A stretch of DNA of 64,000 bases from the NCBI GenBank assembly GCA_014218235.1, contig CM024760.1, positions 14,488,049-14,552,048 of the forward strand, written 5' to 3'. Below are positions 36,664 through 47,551 of this stretch, piece by piece. Made by a program: the position numbers and the translations under genes. Within the stretch, counting starts at the first letter, position 1. Each line of letters opens with the position of its first letter. The notes under the pieces are model-generated. The model made no database searches. It worked only from the letters and a program-made list of their open reading frames with translations, and was not told the DNA's origin. Origin of the DNA: Colocasia esculenta. Taxonomy: Eukaryota > Streptophyta > Magnoliopsida > Alismatales > Araceae.

Positions 36664-37940
36664 TAATTTTTTATGCGGTTGGTATCTTCCCAATATTTTT
36701 ATCTGGTATATCTCGAAGGACTCAAACTCGAACTCGGCTCTCAAACGATAAATTATTTGATTTTATATGAAAATTTACACTCGATGTGTGCTTAAAAGGA
36801 CCTTATCTGAAAAGATAGTTATAATCATGGAAAAAAGAATTACGGATCTACATGAGACTAAAACCCCGCTTTGGCTGTTGTTGGGCTCGGACCCAGACCA
36901 TTGGTCCCAACTATCAACCTTGGAGTCTGCCACCTATATACATCTTTTTTGCTTATTGTTATTATTATTATCATCATAATCTAAGAGAGATTCTTAGAAC
37001 CATTCTAGGCCTCCAAAAACAGACCTAACTATGGAAGAACAGTGTTTAATGACAATACCTGTCTAGTGTTGTTTCTCCAAAAACCATGGTGAGCACTAAT
37101 CGTCGCACCATAGACATGCTCGTGTCCTTAAGAAGGAAGATTTATTTGTCATCTTGTGGTAGTTCTGGCCCAATGGTGGATGACTAGATATAAAACTTCC
37201 AGTAAAAAGTAATGAATCTTATTATTTGGTGCACCAAAAATAACATGGCAAATACTCCCGTCTAATGATGAGGCATCATTTATCTCACGTCACATCTCTC
37301 TCTTCAGCCCCCACCTCTCATGATTTGTATGTACCATTTCTTCTAAACGTCCACGCAAATAATACTTTTCAAGAAAAAATACCTGTCAAGAAATATTTAA
37401 AGCTTCTTTTGACCCTGATAAGCGCCAACTTGATGATCCAGAGAGTCCCGACATACTTTAAAAGTTTAGAAAGAACCTAAAACGCATTTTTTTCACCTTT
37501 TTAACGGATAAACTTTTTAAAAAGTGAACCATATTTGCCAACGAACTCTGATGTCGAGACGCATTAGAGGTGCCCCGTAAATGCCAAGAACAACGCACGA
37601 GGACCATGCAAGGAAATTCGTAAAAAAAAAAGACCTTTAGATGACACCTTGCGCCTGTTTGATGTAATTCCTAAGAAGAATTTAAAAATAGCTGTGAGAG
37701 GGTAAAGAAGGCACATTTCACATGCCTTCCGCTGTCGGAGTTTAAAACACAATTTTTTTTTTTAACAAATAGAAACGAAAATTAAAAAAAAAAAAAACAT
37801 CGGCTACAGTTGATAACAGATACTAGTGAGAATGATAGAAATGAGATGGTTTTGACGACGATGAATGTAATTAGTACATTAGTACTAGAAGAGAAACAAA
37901 TAAGTGTTTTATATGTTTTAGTTCTCATTAATCTCTCAAA
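36664..37940. other. Intergenic DNA, nothing recognised
   Basis: Only short ORFs without family resemblance. Confidence 0.45.
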
Positions 37941-40401
37941 TCTATACTAATATAATATTTTTTAGTCTTGGTGCTGTCACGTGACAACACCAGGATAATC
38001 TCCACTTAACTGTCATAAAATTCTCCTCCTAAAAATAATATAATTATTTATAAATTGTCTAAAAAATATTTAAAAATCTAATTAGTAAAACTACTATTTA
38101 TGTACTGCCAAAACATAACACAGTTAGATACATGCGGTAATACTACTCTCCATACATGTGGTAATACTACACTTCCCAAAATCTCACATTTCCAAACCAA
38201 TTGTGCACTTATTAATAATCGCCTGTAAAACTTGGCATGCATTTGTACTGCGTCAAAAATTTTTAAAATTTAAGTTGGAAATCCTTGCAAAAGATGGCAA
38301 GACTATACAATCAGATGCCTCCGTCGCCGCTGCTTCGTCCACGTCTCCATCTTCTGCTACCTCTGCTACGTCCCTTCCTCTTCCCCCTCCCTCCTACTCC
38401 TCCTTCTTCTCTTCCTCCTCCGACGAGCAACAGCAGAAGCAGCCGGCAGCGCCACCGTGTCCGCCAGCGTCGCTGCCACCCGACTGCTTCCCCGCCTGCC
38501 TCCGCCAGCTCATGGCCGCCCAGCTCGATCCCCTCCTCGCCATGGACATCATTGTGGAGGGTCAGCACCACACCGCTGCCCTCAACGTCCTCGGCGTCTA
38601 CATCGCCAACTACATGCACTACACCTTCAGCTTCTACTGTGCTTCGCAAGTTCTACGTCTTCGCCAGATGCCTCCGTCGCCACTGCTTCTCCGTCGTCTG
38701 CTACCTCCGCTCACGTCCCTTCCTCTTCCCCCTCCCTCCTACTCCTCCTTCTTCTCTTCCTCCTCCGACGAGCAGCACCATAAGCAGCTGGCAGTGCCAC
38801 CGCATCCGCCGTCGCTGCCACCCGACTGCTCCCCCGCCCGCCTCCGCAAGCTCATGGCGGCCCAGCTCGATCCCTCCTCGCCATGGACATCTTCGACCTC
38901 GCCGCCTCCCTCCGCCCCGCCATGCACTCCCCCTCCTCCACCGTCCTCTTCTTCCCTTCTCTCTCACCAGCGAATACTGTAGCGCGCTACAGTTAGTAAC
39001 AGTAGCTTTAAGTTTTTTTCATTTTTCTGTTTTTGTTTAAATTTGTTTTTAAAAATCTGATTGGATAACATTAGTTTTTTTATTTTATAGTTTTTTAATA
39101 TAAAAAAGATAACATAAAAATTGTAATTTCATAGAAGTTACTATAGCAGTTATAGTAACACTACTAAATTACTGTAGTGCTACTAAATTACGATTATGGA
39201 CATCTGGTTGTTTAATTTTATTTTGACTGGATTCCTAACTTGATCCTATAAACAAGGAGTATATATGGAATTTGTTTATTTTGTTTACAAATTGTGTTAA
39301 ATACTTATAAATTCTAGAATCTCCAGGCGGGTATATAAATATGGTGTTTGTGTTTTCTAACAGATTTATGTTGATTTCGGCCCAGTAAATCCTGTCACAA
39401 TTTGTATTTTCTAACGGATTATTTTACTGAATGTTTACATCTTAAAGGTATCAATTTTACTAATCAGATTCACTTTTGGATTTTGCAGTTGAATACCTTG
39501 ATAATCTATGTTGAAATGATAGTTGGGTTGTCATACGTGATCCCCAAATAACTTTTTGAACGGTAACATGTCCATCCTATGTGAAAATAGGAGCAAATAA
39601 ACTATTGTTTGGTGCTTCAAAGAGCAAAAGCCTTTTCGGACACGTAGAATGGTCTTTCAGATATCAATTTACAATATCATTGTAAATTTACCTCTCTCTT
39701 GAAGTAGAATATTATTAGTTACTCATCTAAGCCCACGTCACTTACGAGATTATTCTTTTTTTAGCCTTTAACCTGAATATTTTTAAGTGTTTAGTCTGGA
39801 TAACCGATATGTATTCAAACATACAGACAGTCAGAAGTTGCAACTCATTTTTAACTGACATGTATTCATACATGTTCTCACACTTGACGATGAATAGTTA
39901 CTGCATTTTATTTTAATGCTTCCATATATAAAATTAGGTTACTTTAGCAACATTTGTTTCCTGAGATATTTTGAAGATTTGTTTCACTTTTACTTTTTTT
40001 TTCTATTTCCATTTGTCTTGATAACTTCAAAATTTAACCGTGTATGACTTTTGTATTTATTCTTCTGAGTAGATCAAACTTCATCTTTGAAAAAGATGTT
40101 TGTTGAACTTATGATCAACACTTTTGAACATCTTCTTTATCTTTTTTTTCTCTCCCATAATTTTATGTTCCTATTAGATAGAAAGTTACATTTTTTAAAT
40201 AAGTGTCCATTATCATTTTTATTTTAATATCTAATGTTCTTTTCATACCTACGAATTACTACTTTTGTACGAATAGAAAATTTTTATTGCACATTCCCAT
40301 TTTCTCATACTATTCAATTTTTTTTAGATATTCTATTCATCTTCATATTTTTTACTATATTTTATAAACAACTGCCGTGCATCTCACGGGTTTTCAACTA
40401 G
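37941..40401 (+). mobile_element. Non-autonomous Helitron carrying captured gene sequence
   Basis: Starts TCTATACTAATATAATAT after an A and ends CTAG before a T, so the insertion lies between A and T without target duplication. A hairpin (stem CCGTG/CACGG, 40375-40389) sits 8 bases before CTAG. These three features define plant Helitrons. Near the left end is the palindrome GGTGCTGTCACGTGACAACACC. The 2461 bp interior holds an 0.7 kb GC-rich captured fragment and no Rep/helicase. Confidence 0.8.
38158..38982 (+). pseudogene. Tandemly duplicated captured gene fragment inside the Helitron
   Basis: Two copies of the same exon start, with CAGATGCCTCCGTCGCC at 38312 and 38665 (353 bp apart), run on into SLPLPPPSYSSFFSSSSDEQ and LMAAQLDP in both copies. 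They form one 275-codon open frame with its stop at 38980. The second copy differs by small indels. DPLLAMDI and IFDLAAS (another frame, about 38880) hint at a pentatricopeptide-type protein, but this is weak. It is a captured fragment, not a working gene. Confidence 0.6.
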
Positions 40402-40581
40402 TATAATTATTAATTTTTTAGTCCATTAAATTTATGTTGTTGTCCTTATAATTAATATCTCTGCTATTCGATTTTATAATCAAAGTACAACTATGTCACG
40501 ATTAAACTAACTAGATAGTAATAAAAGACTACGTTATCTCTAGTCATACTCAAACCTTCAACTTAAATATTTTCTCTCTCT

Positions 40582-41140
40582 TCATCCCTCACTATTCACC
40601 ATTTGGGATTTGAGCTTGGGTTCATGCGCAGAGCTGCCACTTAACACACGAGCTGGTGTCGACGGCGTCAGCGATGAAGGAGGTGAAGTTGATACCCCGT
40701 GGGCCATGAGCATTGGGTCCTCGCCAAAGACGAGCTTGCCGCTGGTGGAGAGGTCGCTATGCCAGTCGGTAAGGCGGTAAGAGAAGACCCCGCCGTTGAG
40801 GGGCGAAGCTGGGAGGAGAAGGACAAAGACCACGTCCACCGCTAGGTGGGCGCCGCCACCATAGGCCCGGAGCGTCAAGTCCTCGAGGACCAGATTGCCG
40901 ATGTTGCTCGCCCGCCATCGCCATACGGATAAAAATAGCTGCAGGGTTAGGAGGTGTTGGGATAACGAATGAGGTGCCAACAGATGTCGGTGCAAGAGAG
41001 GTGGTACGGTAAGAGGAGGCGAGGGCAGAAGTAGGGTCTCTAGCAAGGGAGACACTGCAACCAGTTGAGGTCACTGCCGGCGTCGAGGATGAGAGTGGTG
41101 GATTGGTGCTTGAATTGGAGCTTCGAGGTGGCAGCAGCAG
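40582..41140 (-). pseudogene. Nepenthesin-type aspartic protease pseudogene
   Basis: On the minus strand the first active-site motif appears as LILDAGSDLNWLQC (about 41045-41095; DTGSDL is usual), followed at once by a stop. Further on, in other frames, come NLVLEDLTL and FSYRLTDWHSDLSTSGKLVFG (about 40735-40800), matching the FSYCL..R.S..S..L.FG region of the family. Asp-Thr-Gly is altered, the frames are broken and the C-terminal lobe is missing. Confidence 0.7.
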
Positions 41141-42067
41141 GCAAGCGCCCGCCTAAGCCACAACTCACAAGCTCCGTGCCCTCCCCTTCTTCCTACACCT
41201 CGTGGGCATTGTTGCAGGCGGAAGCTTCAAGAGCGTGGCGGCGGCGGTCAGGCTCCTCCAACACAGCTTCCATGATGCAGAAGTTGAGGTGACCGAGGAG
41301 CCCAACGTCGGGCAAGGGATGCCTAGCGGAGAAGATGTCAAAGAGATCTACAACAGATATGGACTGTTGTTGGAGGTGTTGCAGTGGGAATTTTCAATGG
41401 TGTGAGCTCCCGACCATTGCCAGAGTAGTAGATGGAGGCCGTCGGAGCCCAAAACTCGTGTGTTCCGAAGAGCGAGGGCTCGAGCATTTACCAATGCCTA
41501 GCAAAGATGACATCCTGCCAGCTCCCACAGAGGAAGACCAATGCCAACCCCGCTCCCCTCCTCCAACCCCATCGGCCACAGTCACAGTGAGACCCTCCAT
41601 CACCCTATTCTTCTTCCTGCGCGGTGACATGTACAGTAGAATCAAATAAAGTTCAGATATTTTAGGCATTTCAATCTCCTTATTTTCAAATATTCGTTTT
41701 TAATAGATTAAAAAATTAATAGTTATATTTGAGTGACTAATAAGAAGATACGATGTCTACGGGGACTCAAGAGTAAAAAACACAACAAATAAAATAGCTT
41801 CGATTAGTCGGTTGAGAAGGAACCAAAAAGCATTGAGTCTAAATTTTTTCTTATTAAAAAAGTAAGAATATAAAGGTATATATTTTATGAATAAATTAAA
41901 ATTTTATATTACCAAAATAAAGACAAAAAATAGATACAACTATTTTCTATTTTCACACCAACGCTATTTAAGGAAGGGAAAGTCTTGTTGCAAATCGCTT
42001 GGTCGGCGATTTGCAACAAACTCACCCAGACTCATTGGAGAGAGTGATATCATTGGGGGTGGGCACA
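41141..42067. other. Unassigned sequence after the protease pseudogene
   Basis: 41141-41650 is GC-rich with broken frames on both strands and may be more of a degenerate gene. 41651-42067 is AT-rich. A perfect hairpin lies at 41985-42019. Confidence 0.35.
41985..42019. repeat. Perfect 14 bp inverted repeat with 7-base loop
   Basis: TTGTTGCAAATCGC (41985-41998) and its exact reverse complement (42006-42019) around TTGGTCG. Confidence 0.85.
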
Positions 42068-43007
42068 TAGGGTTGCAAACGAATCAATACACTCGACAAA
42101 TAATTCGAAAGTCGACTCGATAAAAATTCAACTCGACACGTTTATTAGATAAACGAACCGAGTTTGAATAAAAATATAAACTCGATTCATAAACGAGTCA
42201 AACTTGAATAGAGATATGCTCGACTCGAATACGTTCGCGAACAACTCGTTAAGATACTCGATAATATGCTCATTAAAATACTCGATAATATGCTCATTAA
42301 AATACTCGATTAGTTACTTGTTAATATACTCGAATTATATTAATTTCTTATTATAAATATAAAAATATTAATATTTATTTATTTTTAAAATTTTTGTTAA
42401 GATACGAAATACTTATGAATACTAATGTAAAAGATTAAATATGAGAGTGTAAATACACAATTATGAAAGGAAAGACAGTAGACGAACTAATACACTAGAC
42501 AAATAGCACGAATTTGATTTAAATGTTACTCGAATTCAACTTGTTTAATAAACAAATGAGTCAAGCACAAAAAATTTTAAACTCGTTTAATAAACGATCG
42601 AGTATAAACAAATTCTACTTGACTCGTTCAAACTTGTGAACAAATTTGTTTAATTTTTTTAATTATAAATATAATTGTTAAATTTATATTAAAATAATTA
42701 ACAAATAACTTATGAAAGATCTTATGTATGACTTTGAAATAAATAAATTTAGATCTTATAAACAATTAATTTTTTACTTGTAAATTAAATTGAGTTCATA
42801 TGTATATACATATATTTATATATAACTCATAAATTCAATTACTTGTTAAGATACTCGTTAAAGAATCGAACTCGAAATATTAATAAATCAAATTTGAATA
42901 ATCATTTTCAATACTCGATAAAACCTAAACTCGACTCGAACTCGATTAAAAATTTATGAATAAAACTTGAGCAACATAATACTCTACTCGACTCGCTTAC
43001 ACACCTA
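42068..43007. mobile_element. hAT-like element, word ACTCGA
   Basis: 940 bp with ends TAGGGTTGCAAACGA and TAGGTGTGTAAGCGA. ACTCGA / ACTCGATAA words are densely iterated through both sides and the centre is AT-rich. Flanking target duplication is too decayed to be sure of. Confidence 0.65.
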
Positions 43008-43283
43008 GACACACCTTTAGAATTGTGCCCTTGACCAATGAGCGCTATAGTTTGTTGCAAAGGAATGGTGGCAACTGGCAACGAATCTGCATCACTGACG
43101 AGGACATCCGCAAGGATCTGCGTTCCTGACAACGATATCTTATATACTGAACATTCACATAGTCGCCAAGGTAACACCCCGACTCTCCAAGTAGAAAAAT
43201 ATATATATCAACACAGGCTACTCCTACAAGCAGAGAGAGGTATATAAACCGTCCCAAAAGAAGATTTCTCCACGGTAAGGAGT

Positions 43284-43325
43284 CAAAAGTGGATTTTTTT
43301 TTTGAACGGAAGCCAAAAGTGGATT
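43284..43325 (-). mobile_element. Micro-retroinsertion: 18 bp tail with perfect 12 bp TSD
   Basis: CAAAAGTGGATT at 43284-43295 and 43314-43325 flanks an insert reading GCTTCCGTTC plus an A-run on the minus strand. It is an extreme 5' truncation of a poly-A retroposon. Confidence 0.65.
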
Positions 43326-43580
43326 CAAAAATGTGTAATCACAATTGTGGTTCATTTATTGACAGGTTGCTTATTTTAATCCTTTGACTAATTACTTTTA
43401 ACAATCGGTCCATTCCTTGTACATAGTTATTTTTAAATCCAAAAGATCTTTCACAGATCGACACGTGACCATCTGATCGCTATTTCGTGGTCCATCGGAA
43501 CCGGAGTCCAACCCCCCACCACCCAAGACGCCCATCCCTGTCGTGGACGGCCCCTTCTCCGGTGATCTCCTCCTTTACCT

Positions 43581-43870
43581 CTACGTTCGGATGCCTTCTT
43601 TCTCCAGCTTGACGACGGAGGAGCCCGCGCCAACGACGGAGGCATCCATGGAGTCGTAATCCACACACCCCCGCAGGATGCCCGTGGACACCCAAAAAAC
43701 ATCCCCCTCGGTGACCTTGGCGTCCATGGCAGAGGAACCGTTGGGGAACACCACCTGCACCCTCCCCGATCCCCTCAGCACCACACCGCACTCGGCCGCC
43801 ATGGGGTTCAGGTGGGGAGCAATCATGGCGCCGACAGTGAGGTTGACAAGGTAGATGCCGAGGTCGGATG
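43581..43870 (-). pseudogene. Vicilin-like (7S globulin, cupin) gene fragment
   Basis: On the minus strand: DLGIYLVNLTVGAMIAPHLN (43865-43806), then AECGVVLRGSGRVQVVFPNG and AKVTEGDVFWV, the C-terminal cupin core of vicilin-like seed proteins. It then departs from the family after FWV (frame-altered sequence) and stops at 43581. No start, signal peptide or first cupin domain is present. Confidence 0.75.
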
Positions 43871-44073
43871 AAGCAATCGCGAGGGCCGATCGTAAACACA
43901 AAAGGCGATGCAGGCGAGCAGGCCAAGAACTAGCTTCCCTACTGCAGTCGAAACAGGAGATAGGCCAGACGGAGGAAGCAAAGGTGAAGAAGACCTGGTC
44001 GTGGAGGAAGCTCCTCGACCTCATCATGTGGGCGAATGACGAGAGGACGACGACGACCGCATGAATGAGGAGC

Positions 44074-44285
44074 CCATTGCCCATCGCCGCCGCCGAGCCC
44101 TACAACCTCTAAGGTCGCAGCGCCGACTTCAACAACGACTACGATCGGAGCATCGCCCTGGACGAGGGCGACTACGCCCCACTCAAGCACTCCGACCTCA
44201 GCGACTACCTCGTCAACCTCACCGCCGGCGCCATGATGGCTCCCCACCTGAACCCCATGGCGGCCTCCGTCTACCCCTGCCGAAG
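44074..44285 (+). pseudogene. Second vicilin-like fragment, opposite strand
   Basis: Frame 44074-44285 reads AAAEPYNL, a stop, then SADFNNDYDRSIALDEGDYA, LKHSDLSDYLVNLTAGAMMA and PHLNPMAAS. It overlaps the minus-strand copy in the LVNLT..AM.APHLNPMAA segment at about 90 percent nucleotide identity and extends it toward the N-terminus. Confidence 0.75.
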
Positions 44286-44701
44286 CTGGCCGATTTCGCC
44301 CTCTTTTGATTCCTAGTGTCCTCCACAAACGGAGGTCTCACGGAAGGGGACGGAAGGGGTTAAATATAATAGAAGTTGAGCAAATAGACTTAAAAATAAT
44401 TTTTCTGGTCGATGGACCTAAAAATAAATGAAAGATCAATGGACCTAAAATAAAAAAACCCATTCAAAAACTCATTCTTTAACTTCGGAGCACGACCAGA
44501 AAGAGTAAGAAGAAAGAACAAAACAAGCAGGCATGATGCTGTTCCCCACATTTGTCTGGCACTCCCCACGTAGATTCCCCCTCTGTCGCATCATCACATG
44601 TCTGCTGGGCATTTTCCACGGAACCCCTTCCTCTTCTTCTTTTAAAGTTAAGCGGAAGCAAAGCATGATTAGACAATAGACATGAAAAGCACAAGTCGGC
44701 G

Positions 44702-46169
44702 TCAAGAGAGCCTGCTCAGAACCAGGGCAGGGAGGATGATGGCCAGGCACAGCGTGGCTGTCCCTGCCACCGGGAGGCCACCGGCGCCACTCCCGTCGGT
44801 GGACGTTGCGGGGCCGACCGCTGAGTTGAAGGTGGCCGAGCCGGGCGTGCTGGTGCCGTTTGCAGCTGCACTACTGGAGAAGGAAGCAAGTGATATATGT
44901 CAATAATGGCAGCTAAGCTACCAGCCACACGGTACTCACTGCGACAACCCACATGGAGAAGAGAACAAGCCAAGGCCAAATCCAAACCCCATGACTCAGC
45001 AGGATGGTTCGTAATGGAGAGAAATTTCCAAGAACACACATGGAATCTGACGACGAAAAAGGGGCATGAACGAGCGGATAAGAAGCACCGAGAAGGAGAG
45101 GAAAAGAACCCCGGCATCCATACCTTGCTGTTGACGGATAGCTGCAGCCAGAGTAGCCTGCACATTAACAGAAAAGAATCAATCTTTCATGGGTTTTTCT
45201 CGTCAAGCATTTGGAAATAATGGGTGCGTTTGGATTACACAAGTATGGGAGGGTAAAGAGGGGGTTGCAGCTTACTGGGGTCGGTGGTAGTGACCGTCGC
45301 GGTGCCGGAGAAGTCGCATGACCCCGTCGCCTGGTCCTTCCGCTGGAAATAGCTGTTGGCTGCGTAGGAGCAGTGGGCGAGCACCGTGTTGGGGTTGTAG
45401 CAAGCTCCGTTCTGGTGGATGGGGCTGCATTCGGCTCCTGCTCCGCAGGCGTAGTCCAAGGTCTTTTGCAGAGCAGAGGAATTCAGCTCGCTTCTGCATA
45501 TGCACCAGCTTGCATCTTTCCAAAAACCCATGTATTGTTAGAAACATCGTTTCTGTAAATGTCTTGTAATGTAATAGAAATTAGGACAAGAGGATGCCCG
45601 CTAGATGGGTAGAAAAAATTAAAAACCCAAAAAGTTGACACAAGAAATGCAGGATTACACTTTCTGAAAATTGCACAAGATATGAAAGGCATATATAACA
45701 AGGTGCTACTGCTCTCCAACAAACCCAAAACGTGTTCCATCATGTAAGAAAGCACAATGGTGCGTTGTTTTGCACTCTTACACGTCCATAGATGATGGAT
45801 CATTAAAAATATATATGAAAAGAAGATTGTCATCTCCGTAAGAAATTTTTGCCTAAACATTTCCTTCAGGAAACATGGCAGGGAGGCAGAGAGAAGAAAG
45901 TGGGAGGGAAAAAAACAGAGGAAAAGGTGTCTTCTGTTACATACCAGACCAGTCCACCTCCCCCCTCCCCGTCGGGAATCCACGGATTCAAAAGGGAGAA
46001 GAGAGAAAAAAACAGAAAGAGCAAACGGAGATGAGGAATCAGCACATGGACGGGGATTTCCATGCGCAGTGAGCTTAATGAGTCTGTCGGGAGTAAAAGA
46101 TCTTCTGCGCTTCTCACCTGAGGCACCTAAGAAGGCCGAGATGAGCACCAGCAGCGCCAAAGCGGTCAT
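44702..46169 (-). CDS. PDCB-like X8-domain protein, GPI-anchored, four exons, complete
   Basis: Exons in transcript order: 46169-46118, 45515-45276, 45157-45124, 44873-44702; GT-AG junctions, 165 codons plus stop. Residues 1-17 form a signal peptide (TALALLVLISAFLGAS). The X8/CBM43 domain spans 21-97 with WCICRSEL, CGAGAECSPI, GACYNPNT and SCDFSGTA. A Ser/Thr/Gly linker leads to a hydrophobic tail (LCLAIILPALVL) typical of GPI anchoring. Plasmodesmata callose-binding proteins of this build bind callose in the wall around plasmodesmata and limit cell-to-cell movement. An in-frame ATG at 46250 exists, but the signal peptide fixes the start at 46169. Confidence 0.92.
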
Positions 46170-46960
46170 GGCTGAGAGGGATGAAGAATGAAAAGCTTGC
46201 TTCTTTTGGAGCTGCGGAGACTGCTGGTGCTGTGACAGGAGCTGGGTCACGGAGAGGAAAGGGGTTCGCGGTGGACGGCGTCGGCGGCGGCGGCGAGGCT
46301 CCTGTCAGGCATCAACGCCAGCAGGACGAAGAACACGAAATCTGGTGTTGCCTTGCCCCCTGGGGTCGAATGTGCACGTCTACCGGACGGGAGCCTTTAA
46401 GCCGTGACGCCGACGTGCTAGATGGGGGCAGCCGTCTGCATCTGCCATTGTTGGAGTTCGTGTTTTTACTGAGAGCTGCCAAAAGGGGAACCGGCACAGC
46501 AATTTTTACCCCTCCGTTCTCGTCCCCTCCCCGCCCCCCACCCCGCTGTCTGGCCCTGTACCTTTTTTTTAACTTTTGTAATGCGGGGTTGAGGTGGCGT
46601 CCAGGTAAAGGAGGGGTAGTGCCTATTTGATTATTTTTCTCTTAATTTTGTTGTCTTCTACTTGCTCAGTTGTGCCCTTCTTGGGAAGTGGAGGACGGAC
46701 GACTCCTGCTGCGGGTCCCACGTGGATTGAATGGTTTTGATATCCCGGTGAAAAGTAATGGAGGGGCCTGACACGTTGGCCCAGCCATTGATGGACTTCA
46801 TCGGTCGGTGTGACTCCCAAGTGATCATATGTTTTGCTGTTTTTTTTTTATTTTAAATAACATCCGTTCAGCACTATTGAAGTTTGTAAATTTTATCATA
46901 AAAAGTATTTATAGTAAAAATAATTTATTGAAAGTACTGTGTAAAATATATTATATCAAT
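46170..46960 (-). promoter_or_regulatory. Presumed upstream region of the PDCB-like gene
   Basis: GC-rich next to the start codon (CGGCGG-type repeats near 46275), then ordinary sequence. No clear TATA box or other element was identified. Confidence 0.35.
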
Positions 46961-47142
46961 GAAAAAGATTTATTATATTTATATATTACATTTTAAGTAC
47001 AATATGACTAGGCAATAATTCATGTGACACCCCTCACATGAGGAGTGAGAAAGTGACAATCTAATTATTAGATGTCACATGGATTTATTGTCTAGTCATA
47101 TTGCACTTAAAGTGCAATTTGCAAGTGCAATAAACCTTTCTC
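46961..47142. mobile_element. Mutator-type MITE with perfect 9 bp TSD
   Basis: 182 bp, strongly palindromic: GAAAAAGATTTATTATA at the left, GAGAAAGGTTTATTGCA read inward from the right, and an inner AAGTRCAATATGACTAGRCAA arm on both sides. TATATCAAT flanks it at 46952-46960 and 47143-47151. Confidence 0.85.
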
Positions 47143-47551
47143 TATATCAATAAGAGTGTCAATTGAGTCGGACTGTCTTGGAGGTTCCGAAGCCCAACTT
47201 GATTTTAACTGAGATTGCGCCTAAAATTAACCCGTTTAAATTTTTGGCCCAGTCTGGCCTGGCTCGGAAAAGAATAGCGCCAGACTTAGGCTTTGTGAAG
47301 TATGGCTCGGCTCGGCCCAGAATTTATAAAATAAATATTATTAAATATAAAATATATTTAGAAAGTGAGTTATATTTTTTTATAATAAATCTATCCAAAA
47401 ATAATCTTTTATAAATTGAATGTTAATATAGATATAAGTAAATATTATATATTATTTTTTATGATATATTATAGTAGATATATTCAATTATATAATATAT
47501 ATAATATTTTTATATTTTCGGGTCGAGCCGAGCTTAATCGAGCTTTTTCTG

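Larger units (their letters stand above)
43371..44454. mobile_element. Putative Pack-MULE-like element with inverted vicilin fragments
   Basis: The ends show a degenerate inverted repeat: TTATTTTAATCCTTTGA at 43371 and, read inward from 44454, TTATTTTAGGTCCATTGA. Both continue to GGTCCAT about 25 bases on. Between them lie two pieces of a vicilin-like gene in opposite orientation. No target duplication was found, so the class is inferred. Confidence 0.4.

Noticed and set aside
38311..38967. Arg/Gly-rich minus-strand frames in the Helitron
   Set aside because: Antisense reads of the CT-rich captured fragment.
45483..46250. 255-codon minus-strand frame over the PDCB-like gene start
   Set aside because: It reads through intron 1. 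The spliced model with signal peptide and X8 domain explains the sequence better.
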